A stretch of DNA of 64,000 bases. Source: Alphaproteobacteria bacterium (GTDB taxonomy: Bacteria > Pseudomonadota > Alphaproteobacteria > Reyranellales > Reyranellaceae). Each line of letters opens with the position of its first letter. Within the stretch, counting starts at the first letter, position 1. Location of the stretch: NCBI GenBank assembly GCA_017307275.1, contig JAFKFK010000017.1, forward strand, positions 1-64,000, written 5' to 3'. Shown here piece by piece: positions 44,884-52,390 of the stretch. The notes beneath the pieces were generated by a model. The model ran no database searches. It was not told the origin of the DNA and was given only the letters and a program-made list of their open reading frames with translations. The translations under genes and the position numbers were made by a program.

Positions 44884-46599
44884 ATGAAAAGCGTTGGTTC
44901 GTTCTTCGGAGATTGGTGGCGGCTCACCATCCCCTATTTCCGCTCCGAGGAGCGCTGGATCGCGCTGTTCCTGCTGGCGGGGGCGATCGGGCTGACCTTG
45001 GCCAGCGTCTCGGTGAGCGTCGCCTTCAGCGAGTGGAACCGGCGCTTCTACGACTCCCTGCAGAATAAGGACGAAGCGGCCTTCTGGACCGAGATGATCG
45101 CGTTCGGCTGGATCGCGGCCCTCGCCATCTTCTTCGGCGTGGCCCGTGGCCTCGTCAGTCCCTACCTGCGCCTACGTTGGCGGCGATGGCTGACACGGCA
45201 TTATCTCGGCCACTGGCTGGACGGCCGCGGCTACTACCGCATCGAGCTCGCACGCAAGGTCGACAACCCCGATCAGCGCATCGCCGAGGACCTGCGCCTG
45301 CTCGGCTTCTACACGATGACCTTGCTGCTGGGCTTCATCAGCGCCGTCGCCACACTCGTCTCCTTTCTGGTCATCCTCTGGATGCTGTCGGGACCGCTGT
45401 CGCTGAAGCCAATCGGCATCGACATCACGATCCCGGGCTACATGGTGTGGGCAGCGCTGCTCTATGCCTTCTTCGGCACGTTCTTCGCCAATCTGGTCGG
45501 CCGGCGCCTGATCCCACTCAACTTCATGCAGCAGCGCTACGAGGCGAACTTTCGCTTTGGCCTGATCCGCGTGCGCGAGAATGCCGAAGGCATTGCGCTC
45601 TATCGCGGCGAACCGCGCGAGGCGGAAGTGCTCGACGCCCGCTTCACCGACGTCTTCAACAATACCTGGCGCGTGCTGGTGACGGAGCTGCAGCTCGTCT
45701 TCTATCAAATCGGCTACGGCCAGCTCGCCATCATCTTCCCGTACATCGTGACGGCGCCGAAGTTCTTCGCCGGCGCGATTACGCTCGGTGTCGTGATGCA
45801 GACCGCGCAGGCCTTCGGCCAGGTGCAGTCCGCCCTGTCGTTCTTCATAGACAACTACACCAACGTCGCCGAGCTGAAGGCGGTGATGGAACGTCTGCGT
45901 GGCCTTCAGGCGGCCATCGACGACAAGCCCGCCGACGCCATCGCCGTCACGACGCAGACAGCAAGCGCGGACGTCGGCACCGCAGGCGTCGATCTCGCCC
46001 TGCCCAACGGCCAGAAGCTGTTGGCCGACCTGAACCTCGTCCTGCCCAAGGGCACCTCGACGCTGATCTCGGGCACCAGCGGCTCGGGCAAGAGCACGCT
46101 GTTCCGCGCGCTGGCCGGCATCTGGCCGTTCGGCAAGGGCGAGGTGCGGGTGCCCGCGGGCGCGCGGGTGCTGTTCCTGCCGCAGAAGGCGTACATCCCC
46201 ATCGCCACCTTGCGCGACGCGGTGAAGTATCCCGACGTCGAGTCCAAGGCGAGCGACGCGGAGATCGTCGACGCACTGAAGGCGGCCCAACTCGGCCATC
46301 TCGCCAACCGGCTCGACGAAGAAGCGCATTGGAGCAACACGCTCTCCGGCGGCGAGCAGCAGCGGCTGGCCATCGCCCGCGCGCTGGTGTTCAAGCCCGA
46401 CTGGCTGTTCCTCGACGAGGCTACCGCTTCGCTCGACGAGGCCAACGAGACGGCGGTCTACGGCGTACTGAAGGAACGTCTGCCTGCTACCACCATCGTC
46501 TCCATCGGCCACCGCCCGTCGTTGAAGCAGTGGCACCAGCGCCAGCTCGTGCTCAATCGCAAGCCTGGCGAGACGGGAACCTTAAGCGTCGTGACCTGA
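44884..46599 (+). CDS. SbmA/BacA-like ABC transporter, fused membrane and ATPase domains
   Basis: A 571-residue half-transporter of the ABC_membrane_2 (YddA/BacA-like) family. The membrane part spans about residues 1-330, with SVAFSEWNRRFYDSLQNKDE (characteristic of SbmA/BacA relatives) and RKVDNPDQRIAEDLR. The ATPase has Walker A GTSGSGKSTLFRAL, the signature LSGGEQQRLAIARAL, Walker B WLFLDEATASLDEANE and the H-loop region SIGHRPSLKQWHQ. Family members transport peptides, vitamin B12 or very-long-chain acyl compounds. The substrate is unknown here. Confidence 0.92.
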   Translation: MKSVGSFFGDWWRLTIPYFRSEERWIALFLLAGAIGLTLASVSVSVAFSEWNRRFYDSLQNKDEAAFWTEMIAFGWIAALAIFFGVARGLVSPYLRLRWRRWLTRHYLGHWLDGRGYYRIELARKVDNPDQRIAEDLRLLGFYTMTLLLGFISAVATLVSFLVILWMLSGPLSLKPIGIDITIPGYMVWAALLYAFFGTFFANLVGRRLIPLNFMQQRYEANFRFGLIRVRENAEGIALYRGEPREAEVLDARFTDVFNNTWRVLVTELQLVFYQIGYGQLAIIFPYIVTAPKFFAGAITLGVVMQTAQAFGQVQSALSFFIDNYTNVAELKAVMERLRGLQAAIDDKPADAIAVTTQTASADVGTAGVDLALPNGQKLLADLNLVLPKGTSTLISGTSGSGKSTLFRALAGIWPFGKGEVRVPAGARVLFLPQKAYIPIATLRDAVKYPDVESKASDAEIVDALKAAQLGHLANRLDEEAHWSNTLSGGEQQRLAIARALVFKPDWLFLDEATASLDEANETAVYGVLKERLPATTIVSIGHRPSLKQWHQRQLVLNRKPGETGTLSVVT

Positions 46600-46689
46600 G
46601 GAGCGGTTGAAGGTGAGGCCGGGCACGCGTTCCAGCGCGCGCTCGGCGTCGGCGATGGAGCCGGACTTCCAGGCATCGCGCACCCACCA

Positions 46690-47508
46690 TTACCCGACGT
46701 CGATGGTGGCCGAGCCGCCGCCGCGCGCCGGTTCGAGCTGGGTGAGGCGGACGACGGACGTATCCGGCCCGCCCAGCACGATCGTGTCGGTGCGTGTCGA
46801 GAGGTGCCAGCGCGCACCGGCCTGATCGCTCCAGAGTGCGAAGCGCTTGTCGTCGAGCTGCCGGGCAATCGGTTGCGGCGTGTCGAGAATCTCGGGCGAG
46901 TTCAGGCAGAGATCGTTCGCGCGCTTGGGATCGTCCTGCGGGAAGACCCGTGTATCGTACTGCACCGAGAAGAGCTGGATCTTGCCGGGGGCGAGCGCGG
47001 CTTGCGCCAGCGCGGCGTTGGCGGCAAGCCACGCCGGCTTCCACGGCGCAGCAGCGGCATCGAGGTCGCCCCAGCTCAAATAGAGTTTGCCGATGCCGTC
47101 GCCGAAGGCCGACTCGCGCGGTGCACCGTAGAAAGAGACGCCGATTGGCCGGCCTCTTTTCTGCCAGTTGGCGTAGAGCACGACGTGGCTCGACGAATGG
47201 ATGTAGTCCGACGTCTCGTCGCGCTCGATCTCGCCCGGCATGCCGAGCTTGATGACGAGCTGGGCGAACAGGTCCTTGATCGGCGCGCCGGTGTCGGCGA
47301 GCTCGTAGGAGACGGTGAGGATCGGCCGGTCGGGCCGCGGCGCCGTCACTTCGAGGTAGCGCGTGGTAAAGCCATAGGCCGCGTCGCAGCGTAGGTCGCG
47401 GCTGGCATAGCCGGTGCGCTCGAAGTCCGTCACGACCTCGTCAAAGCGCGTGCCCCAGGGCACCAACGTGCCGTCCCCCAGGCGGAAGCCCTTTGTCATC
47501 TCGTCCAT
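46690..47508 (-). CDS. Hypothetical protein, probably shortened by an in-frame stop
   Basis: A 272-residue protein with no family I recognise. It starts MDEMTKGFRLGDGTLVPWGT and contains FERTGYASRDLRCDAAYGF, NWQKRGRPIGVSFYGAPRES and LFSVQYDTRVFPQDD. No signal peptide or membrane helix is seen. The frame continues past the TAA at 46690-46692 for 35 more codons (WWVRDAWKSGSIADAERALE and onward) to a second TAA at 46582-46584, with protein-like composition. The original gene was therefore probably about 308 residues. Whether this is a real nonsense change or a sequence error cannot be told from the window. ATG 47499 is an alternative start. Confidence 0.65.
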   Translation of the reverse strand: MDEMTKGFRLGDGTLVPWGTRFDEVVTDFERTGYASRDLRCDAAYGFTTRYLEVTAPRPDRPILTVSYELADTGAPIKDLFAQLVIKLGMPGEIERDETSDYIHSSSHVVLYANWQKRGRPIGVSFYGAPRESAFGDGIGKLYLSWGDLDAAAAPWKPAWLAANAALAQAALAPGKIQLFSVQYDTRVFPQDDPKRANDLCLNSPEILDTPQPIARQLDDKRFALWSDQAGARWHLSTRTDTIVLGGPDTSVVRLTQLEPARGGGSATIDVG

Positions 47509-47545
47509 GGGGCGTGAGCTTACGCAGGAACGGCCGGGATAACGT

Positions 47546-47585
47546 ACTTTCCTGAAAAGAAAGAACACTTGCCTCTTAGGAAAGT
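47546..47585. promoter_or_regulatory. Inverted-repeat operator candidate upstream of the XRE-cupin regulator
   Basis: ACTTTCCT (47546-47553) and AGGAAAGT (47578-47585) are perfect complements 24 bp apart, ending 19 bp before the regulator's ATG. A second nested repeat, CTTTC-N7-GAAAG, starts at 47547. Spaced GAAAG/CTTTC half-sites are plausible targets for an autoregulating XRE dimer pair. Function is inferred from position. Confidence 0.45.
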
Positions 47586-47603
47586 CCGGCTCATCCTCCA
47601 TGC

Positions 47604-48248
47604 ATGGACAAGATCGCTCGCACCACCCAGGACATCGGCCGCCGGCTTCGGGCGGCGCGCATCGGCGCCGGCCTGACGCTGGCCGCCGTCGCGCGCCAAG
47701 CCAGTGTGTCGGAGGGGTTCCTGTCCAAGCTCGAACGCGGCCAGGCGGCCGCCTCGATTGCCAATCTGATCCAGCTTGCCGACGTGCTGGGGCTTGGCCT
47801 GCACGAACTGTTCCCGAGCGACAGCGCGCCCGCGAAGACGCGGGTTGCCGTGCACCGTGCCGGCGCTGGCGATCTTCAGGAGGTGGCGGCGACCGGGTAT
47901 CGCTGGCGCCATCTCGGCGGCGGTGCACCGCTCGATCGCATGGAAGTGTTTCATCTCGTCTTCCCGCGGGCGAGGGGGATGGCGACCACGGTTTCCCATC
48001 CCGGCCAGGAGCATTGCTACGTGCTGTCGGGCGAGGTCCTGTTTCATGTCGGGGATGCCCAGTACCGCCTGAAGGCGGGCGACGGCATCCTGATCGATTC
48101 CCAGCAACCGCACCGCGCCGAGAATGCCGGCCGCGGCCAGGCGCAGATGCTGATGACGGTGGCGCGGCCTGCCGATGCCGGCGATCTGCCCGACTGGTGG
48201 CGGCTTGCGACGACGACCACGACGAAGAAGGAGGAGACGCGATCATGA
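47604..48248 (+). CDS. XRE-family transcriptional regulator with C-terminal cupin sensor
   Basis: A 214-residue regulator. The helix-turn-helix covers about residues 9-70 (LRAARIGAGLTLAAVARQAS and SEGFLSKLERGQAAASIANL). A cupin_2 ligand domain covers about 110-190 (HPGQEHCYVLSGEVLFHVGD and LKAGDGILIDSQQPHRAENA). It overlaps the following cupin gene by 4 bp (ATGA), so the two are coupled. Similar regulators control amino-acid, sulfonate or polyamine genes. Autoregulation through the repeats at 47546-47585 is likely. Confidence 0.92.
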   Translation: MDKIARTTQDIGRRLRAARIGAGLTLAAVARQASVSEGFLSKLERGQAAASIANLIQLADVLGLGLHELFPSDSAPAKTRVAVHRAGAGDLQEVAATGYRWRHLGGGAPLDRMEVFHLVFPRARGMATTVSHPGQEHCYVLSGEVLFHVGDAQYRLKAGDGILIDSQQPHRAENAGRGQAQMLMTVARPADAGDLPDWWRLATTTTTKKEETRS

Positions 48249-48742
48249 GCCAGCAAACGAGCAAGCATGTTCCCGACACGGCCGAGGCCAATGCAGCCCT
48301 CGATACGGCACGTCAGGCGTCGCGGCGCGATCACAAGCCCTATCAGGTGCGCCATCTCGACGAGATCGACTGGGAAACGATTCGCTGGCCGGGCGAGACC
48401 GGCAAGATGCTGTTCCATCCCCGGCCCGAGAGCCCGACCGAGCCCAATGCCGGCATCCTGCGGCTGGAGCCCGGCGCTTATCACCCCGAGCACTATCACG
48501 GCTTCGCGCAGGTCTGGTTCGTGCTGAAGGGCGAGTTCAAGATCGACGGCCGGCTCTGCCCGCCCGGTACGATGCTCTATCATCCCGATCCGCATTTCGA
48601 GGGCGAGTTCCACACCGATACCGGCGGCGAGATTCTGATCGTGCAGTATCCCGGCCCGACGACCGGTGAACGCCCGATCTATGCCGGCCGCTTCAACATG
48701 GAAACGCGCAAGTCGGTCACCGAGGAGCGGGTGGACCTCTGA
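48245..48742 (+). CDS. Cupin-domain protein
   Basis: A 165-residue single cupin. The metal site is visible as YHPEHYHGFAQVWFVLKGEF (His80, His83, His85) and the second motif includes CPPGTMLYHPDPHFEGEFHT. It could be a small dioxygenase, isomerase or binding protein; no substrate can be inferred. It is coupled to the XRE-cupin regulator. A perfect palindrome lies 11 bp after its stop. Confidence 0.85.
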   Translation: MSQQTSKHVPDTAEANAALDTARQASRRDHKPYQVRHLDEIDWETIRWPGETGKMLFHPRPESPTEPNAGILRLEPGAYHPEHYHGFAQVWFVLKGEFKIDGRLCPPGTMLYHPDPHFEGEFHTDTGGEILIVQYPGPTTGERPIYAGRFNMETRKSVTEERVDL

Positions 48743-48753
48743 TCGGCGTCACG

Positions 48754-48783
48754 CGATGGCGTGCAATCGATTGCACGCCATCG
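48754..48783 (+). terminator. Perfect 30-bp palindrome after the cupin gene, sharing an 18-bp core with 28047-28072
   Basis: A perfect palindrome, 15 bp per arm (left arm CGATGGCGTGCAATC), beginning 11 bp after the cupin stop. The central CGTGCAATCGATTGCACG is identical to that at 28051-28068. The flanking arm bases differ but keep complementarity in each copy, which argues for selection on pairing or symmetry. It may be a terminator without a T-tract or a regulator binding site; the core has LacI-type symmetry around CG. Confidence 0.55.
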
Positions 48784-48896
48784 TTCCGGAACGTGGCATT
48801 CCTTAGGCCTGCATTCCCGACGGTCGTGCCGGATGATACAACGGCAGGCGTCGCGTCGCGTTTGCGTTCACGGGATCACAGACCGGGACATCGCCC

Positions 48897-49382
48897 ATGC
48901 CACGCCTGCTGATGTTTGCGACGCCGACACCGTTCCTCTCACGCGTCTATTCGCCGGACCATGCCGTGGGCGCGGGCGGGCGTAACCTGCGCAAGGACGT
49001 GCTGCTGGTGCAGTTCCTGCTGGCCGCCGCTCAAACCCGGCCGGAAGTCTTCGAAGGGGTGACGCGCGACTATTCCCGCGATGCCAGCGGCCGCAACATC
49101 CGCATCGGTATTGACGGCGTCTGCGGAGTAGCCACGCTCACCGCGATTCGCCGCTTCCAGGAGCTTTACGATACTGGCGTCGACGCGGCGCTGACGATGA
49201 TCCACGATGGCCGCATCGATCCCGCGACGCGTTCAATGATGGGCGCGCGGCGAGGGCACGTCCTCGGCATCGGCCGCCTCAACATGCTCTATCAGATCCA
49301 GTTCGGCGAGAACGCCCACGCCCGCCTGTTCGCCGACCCGCTCTTTCCGCCCGAATTGTACGAGGATTTCTTCGTGCGGTGA
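48897..49382 (+). CDS. Hypothetical protein with peptidoglycan-binding-like segment
   Basis: A 161-residue protein, no signal peptide or membrane helix. Residues about 35-95 (RKDVLLVQFLLAAAQTRPEV, IDGVCGVATLTAIRRFQELY) resemble the PG_binding_1 repeat pattern, in which a variable helix precedes DGxxGxxTxxAVxxFQ. The C terminus (GRLNMLYQIQFGENAHARLF) is not recognised. Similar small proteins occur near secretion or phage-like loci, but no such locus is present here. The frame is well supported; function unknown. Confidence 0.65.
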   Translation: MPRLLMFATPTPFLSRVYSPDHAVGAGGRNLRKDVLLVQFLLAAAQTRPEVFEGVTRDYSRDASGRNIRIGIDGVCGVATLTAIRRFQELYDTGVDAALTMIHDGRIDPATRSMMGARRGHVLGIGRLNMLYQIQFGENAHARLFADPLFPPELYEDFFVR

Positions 49383-49413
49383 GGGGCAAGAGCCCTCGCC
49401 ACGCCTGAGGCTC

Positions 49414-49452
49414 GCCCTTGAGGGGCCACGCCTTGCGCAGCGCCTCAAGGGC
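49414..49452. terminator. Bidirectional hairpin between convergent genes
   Basis: GCCCTTGAGG (49414-49423) and CCTCAAGGGC (49443-49452) are perfectly complementary with a 19-nt loop. An outer pair, AGAGCCCT upstream (49390-49397) and AGGGCTTT (49453-49460), can extend the structure. CTTTTGATT follows on the plus strand, so plus-strand termination after the 48897-49382 gene is plausible. Confidence 0.6.
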
Positions 49453-49463
49453 AGGGCTTTTGA

Positions 49464-50519
49464 TTAGCGCAGGCTGGCGTTGATGCGGTCGAGTGCCGAC
49501 GTACCGGGGCAGAGGTCTGCTGCTTCCAGCGTGTTCAGCGGTGCATCGATCGTGTTCAGGTTGTCGTGCAGGTCCTTCGGGCTCGGATCGACATAGAGAA
49601 GGCCGGTCACGACCTCGCCGGCATGCATGCCTTCCTGGACACGCTTCATGGCGGCAACCTTGTCGGAGGGGTCGTAATCCTCGCCGAGCTTGCGCAGGCG
49701 GAGCAACGAGCCGTCATGCTGCTGCACCGTGGTGACGGTGCCCGGCTCGTAGTCGGTGGTGATTTCCTCGCGACCTTCGATGAAGTCGACGCGGTTCAGA
49801 GCTTCGTTGTGCTCACGCACATAGTCGTAGCTCTTGGTCGAGCCGGCATGGTTGTTGAAGGCCACGCAGGGGCTGATGACGTCGAGGAACGCGGCACCCT
49901 TGTGGGCCATCGCTGCCTTGATCAGCGGCACGAGCTGGTGCTTGTCGCCGGAGAAGGAGCGGCCCACGAAGGTGGCGCCCATCAGGATGGCCAGCGACAC
50001 CATGTCGATCGAGGAGTCGGAGTTGGCGACGCCCTTCTTGCTGATCGAGCCCTTGTCGGCGGTGGCCGAGAATTGGCCCTTGGTCAGGCCGTACACGCCG
50101 TTGTTCATGACGATGTAGGTCATGTTGACGCCGCGCCGCATCACGTGCGCGAACTGGCCGAGGCCGATCGAGGCCGAGTCGCCGTCGCCCGAGACGCCCA
50201 TATAGATCAGGTCGCGGTTGGCCAGGTTGGCGCCGGTCATCACCGACGGCATGCGGCCGTGCACCGTGTTGAAGCCGTGGCTCGCGCCCACGAAGTAGGT
50301 CGGCGCCTTCGACGAGCAGCCGATGCCCGAGAGCTTGGCCACTTGATGGGGCAGGATATCCAGCTCGTAGCAGGCCTGGATGATGGCGGCGCTGATCGAA
50401 TCGTGGCCGCAGCCGGCGCAGAGGGTCGAGACGGCGCCTTCATAGTCGCGCCGCGTATAGCCGGCCTTGTTCTTGACCAGCGAGGGATGATGCAGCCGGG
50501 GCTTGGCGATGTAGGTCAT
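49464..50519 (-). CDS. 2-oxoacid:ferredoxin oxidoreductase beta subunit (KorB-like)
   Basis: Thiamine-diphosphate-binding subunit of 351 aa. Motifs are STLCAGCGHDSISAAIIQAC, GIGCSSKAPTYF, the TPP/magnesium motif SGDGDSASIGLGQFAHVMRR followed by MNNGVYGLTKGQFSAT, and FLDVISPCVAFNNH. With the alpha subunit it catalyses reversible oxidative decarboxylation of a 2-oxoacid, most likely 2-oxoglutarate, to the acyl-CoA. Its ATG overlaps the alpha stop by 4 bp. It is the last gene of a three-gene operon. Confidence 0.93.
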   Translation of the reverse strand: MTYIAKPRLHHPSLVKNKAGYTRRDYEGAVSTLCAGCGHDSISAAIIQACYELDILPHQVAKLSGIGCSSKAPTYFVGASHGFNTVHGRMPSVMTGANLANRDLIYMGVSGDGDSASIGLGQFAHVMRRGVNMTYIVMNNGVYGLTKGQFSATADKGSISKKGVANSDSSIDMVSLAILMGATFVGRSFSGDKHQLVPLIKAAMAHKGAAFLDVISPCVAFNNHAGSTKSYDYVREHNEALNRVDFIEGREEITTDYEPGTVTTVQQHDGSLLRLRKLGEDYDPSDKVAAMKRVQEGMHAGEVVTGLLYVDPSPKDLHDNLNTIDAPLNTLEAADLCPGTSALDRINASLR

Positions 50520-52390
50520 GACGCCGCCTTTTCGAACGAAACCACTTTGAACTGAGCGAGCTTCTTGCCGATGTCGCCCGCGATGAAGCGCGCCGTGATG
50601 GGCGTGCCGTCGTAATGCAGGACGGGAACCAGCTTGCGTGCGTCGAGCGTGAATTCGCTCATCAGCATGGTGCGGAGCTGGCCGTCGCGGTTCTGTTCCA
50701 CAACGAACACCTTCTCGTGCTCGTGGATGAATTCCTCGACCGACTGGGCGAAGGGGTAGGCGCGCACGCGGAGCGCGTTGACGTGATTGCCGTCGGCCTC
50801 GAGATGATCGAGCGCCTCCGTCATGGCGGGGCTCGTGGAGCCGAAGTAGATCACGCCGTAGCGCGTCGGCTTGGGCGAAGAGTAGCGCAGCGGCTGCGGC
50901 GCGATCTTGCCGGCCGTGTGGAACTTCTTCTGCAGCCGTTCCATGTTGCGCACATAGACCGGGCCTTCCTCACTGTAGCGCGCGAACTCGTCCTTGGTCG
51001 TGCCGCGCGTGAAGTAGGAGCCCTTGGTCGGATGCGTGCCCGGATAGGTGCGGAAGGGAATACCGTCGCCGTCGACGTCGAGATAGCGACCGAAGGTCTT
51101 GCCGGCGTCGAGGTCGGCCGCCGTCATCACCTTGCCGCGGTCGAGTTCGCGATTGGGATCCCAGGCGAACGGCTTGCACAGGCGATGGTTCATGCCGATG
51201 TCGAGGTCGGTCATGACGAACACCGGTGTCTGCAGGCGGTCGGCGAGGTCGAGCGCGTCGGCGGTGAACTCGAAGCACTCGCGCGGATCCTCGGGGAACA
51301 GCAGCACATGCTTGGTGTCGCCATTAGAGGCGTAGGCGCAGGAGAGCAGGTCCGACTGCTGCGTGCGCGTCGGCATGCCGGTGGAGGGGCCGCCGCGCTG
51401 CACGTTCACGATCACCGCCGGCACTTCGGCGAAGTAGGCGAGGCCGATGAACTCGGTCATCAGCGAGATGCCGGGGCCGGAGGTGGCGGTGAAGGCGCGC
51501 GAGCCGTTCCAGCCCGCGCCAATCACCATGCCGATCGAGGCCAGTTCGTCCTCGGCCTGCACGATGGCGTACTTGGCCTTGCCGGTTTCCTTGTCGTGCC
51601 GGAGCTTCTTGCAATGGGCCTGGAAGGCCTCGGCGAGCGACGAGGACGGCGTGATCGGATACCAGGCGCAGACCGTGGCGCCGCCATAGACCGCGCCGAG
51701 CGCGGCGGCGCTGTTGCCTTCGACGAAGATGCGGTCCCCGACATTGTCGGCCTTGCGGACCTTGATCTTCACCAGGTCGAGGTCGACATGCTGTTTCACC
51801 CAGTCGCGGCCGAGGTTCATTGCCTTGACGTTGGAGTCGATCAGCTTTTCCTTGCCTTTGAACTGCTCGCCGAACAGCCGCTGGATCTCTTTCTCGTCAA
51901 TGTCGAGCAGCACCGAGAGCGCGCCGACATAGATGATGTTCTTGAAGAGCTGGCGCTGGCGGGCGTCGGAGTAGGTGGCGTTGGTGATCGCCGTCAGCGG
52001 CACGCCGATCACGTTGATGTCCTCGCGGAACATCGAGGCCGGCATCGGCTTGGTCGAATCGTAGAACAGGTAGCCGCCGGGCGTGATTTCCTTCACGTCC
52101 TCGGCCCAGGTCTGCGGGTTCATGGCGACCATCATGTCGACGCCGCCGCGCCGGCCGAGATAACCCTTCTCGGTGACGCGCACCTCGTACCAGGTCGGCA
52201 GGCCCTGGATGTTCGAGGGGAAGATGTTGCGCGGGCTGACCGGCACGCCCATGCGCAGGATCGACCGGGCAAACAGTTCGTTGGCGCTGGCCGAGCCCGA
52301 GCCGTTGACGTTGGCGAACTTGACGACGAAGTCGTTGACGGCCGCTATTGCCTGCGGCTTCACGGCGATTGGCCCTACATCTTGCGGCAT
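50516..52390 (-). CDS. 2-oxoacid:acceptor oxidoreductase, fused gamma-alpha subunit (KorA-like)
   Basis: A 624-residue protein joining the gamma domain (about residues 20-185; FANVNGSGSASANELFARSI and WYEVRVTEKGYLGRRGGVDM) to the alpha pyrimidine-binding domain (about 205-620; YPITPSSSLAEAFQAHCKKL, QAEDELASIGMVIGAGWNGS, TATSGPGISLM, QRGGPSTGMPTRTQQSDLL). ATG 52390 is chosen; the frame continues upstream without family likeness. It overlaps the upstream flavoprotein gene by 16 bp and the beta gene by 4 bp. The YPITPSS and PSTGMPTRTQQ motifs are diagnostic of the superfamily. Confidence 0.94.
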   Translation of the reverse strand: MPQDVGPIAVKPQAIAAVNDFVVKFANVNGSGSASANELFARSILRMGVPVSPRNIFPSNIQGLPTWYEVRVTEKGYLGRRGGVDMMVAMNPQTWAEDVKEITPGGYLFYDSTKPMPASMFREDINVIGVPLTAITNATYSDARQRQLFKNIIYVGALSVLLDIDEKEIQRLFGEQFKGKEKLIDSNVKAMNLGRDWVKQHVDLDLVKIKVRKADNVGDRIFVEGNSAAALGAVYGGATVCAWYPITPSSSLAEAFQAHCKKLRHDKETGKAKYAIVQAEDELASIGMVIGAGWNGSRAFTATSGPGISLMTEFIGLAYFAEVPAVIVNVQRGGPSTGMPTRTQQSDLLSCAYASNGDTKHVLLFPEDPRECFEFTADALDLADRLQTPVFVMTDLDIGMNHRLCKPFAWDPNRELDRGKVMTAADLDAGKTFGRYLDVDGDGIPFRTYPGTHPTKGSYFTRGTTKDEFARYSEEGPVYVRNMERLQKKFHTAGKIAPQPLRYSSPKPTRYGVIYFGSTSPAMTEALDHLEADGNHVNALRVRAYPFAQSVEEFIHEHEKVFVVEQNRDGQLRTMLMSEFTLDARKLVPVLHYDGTPITARFIAGDIGKKLAQFKVVSFEKAAS

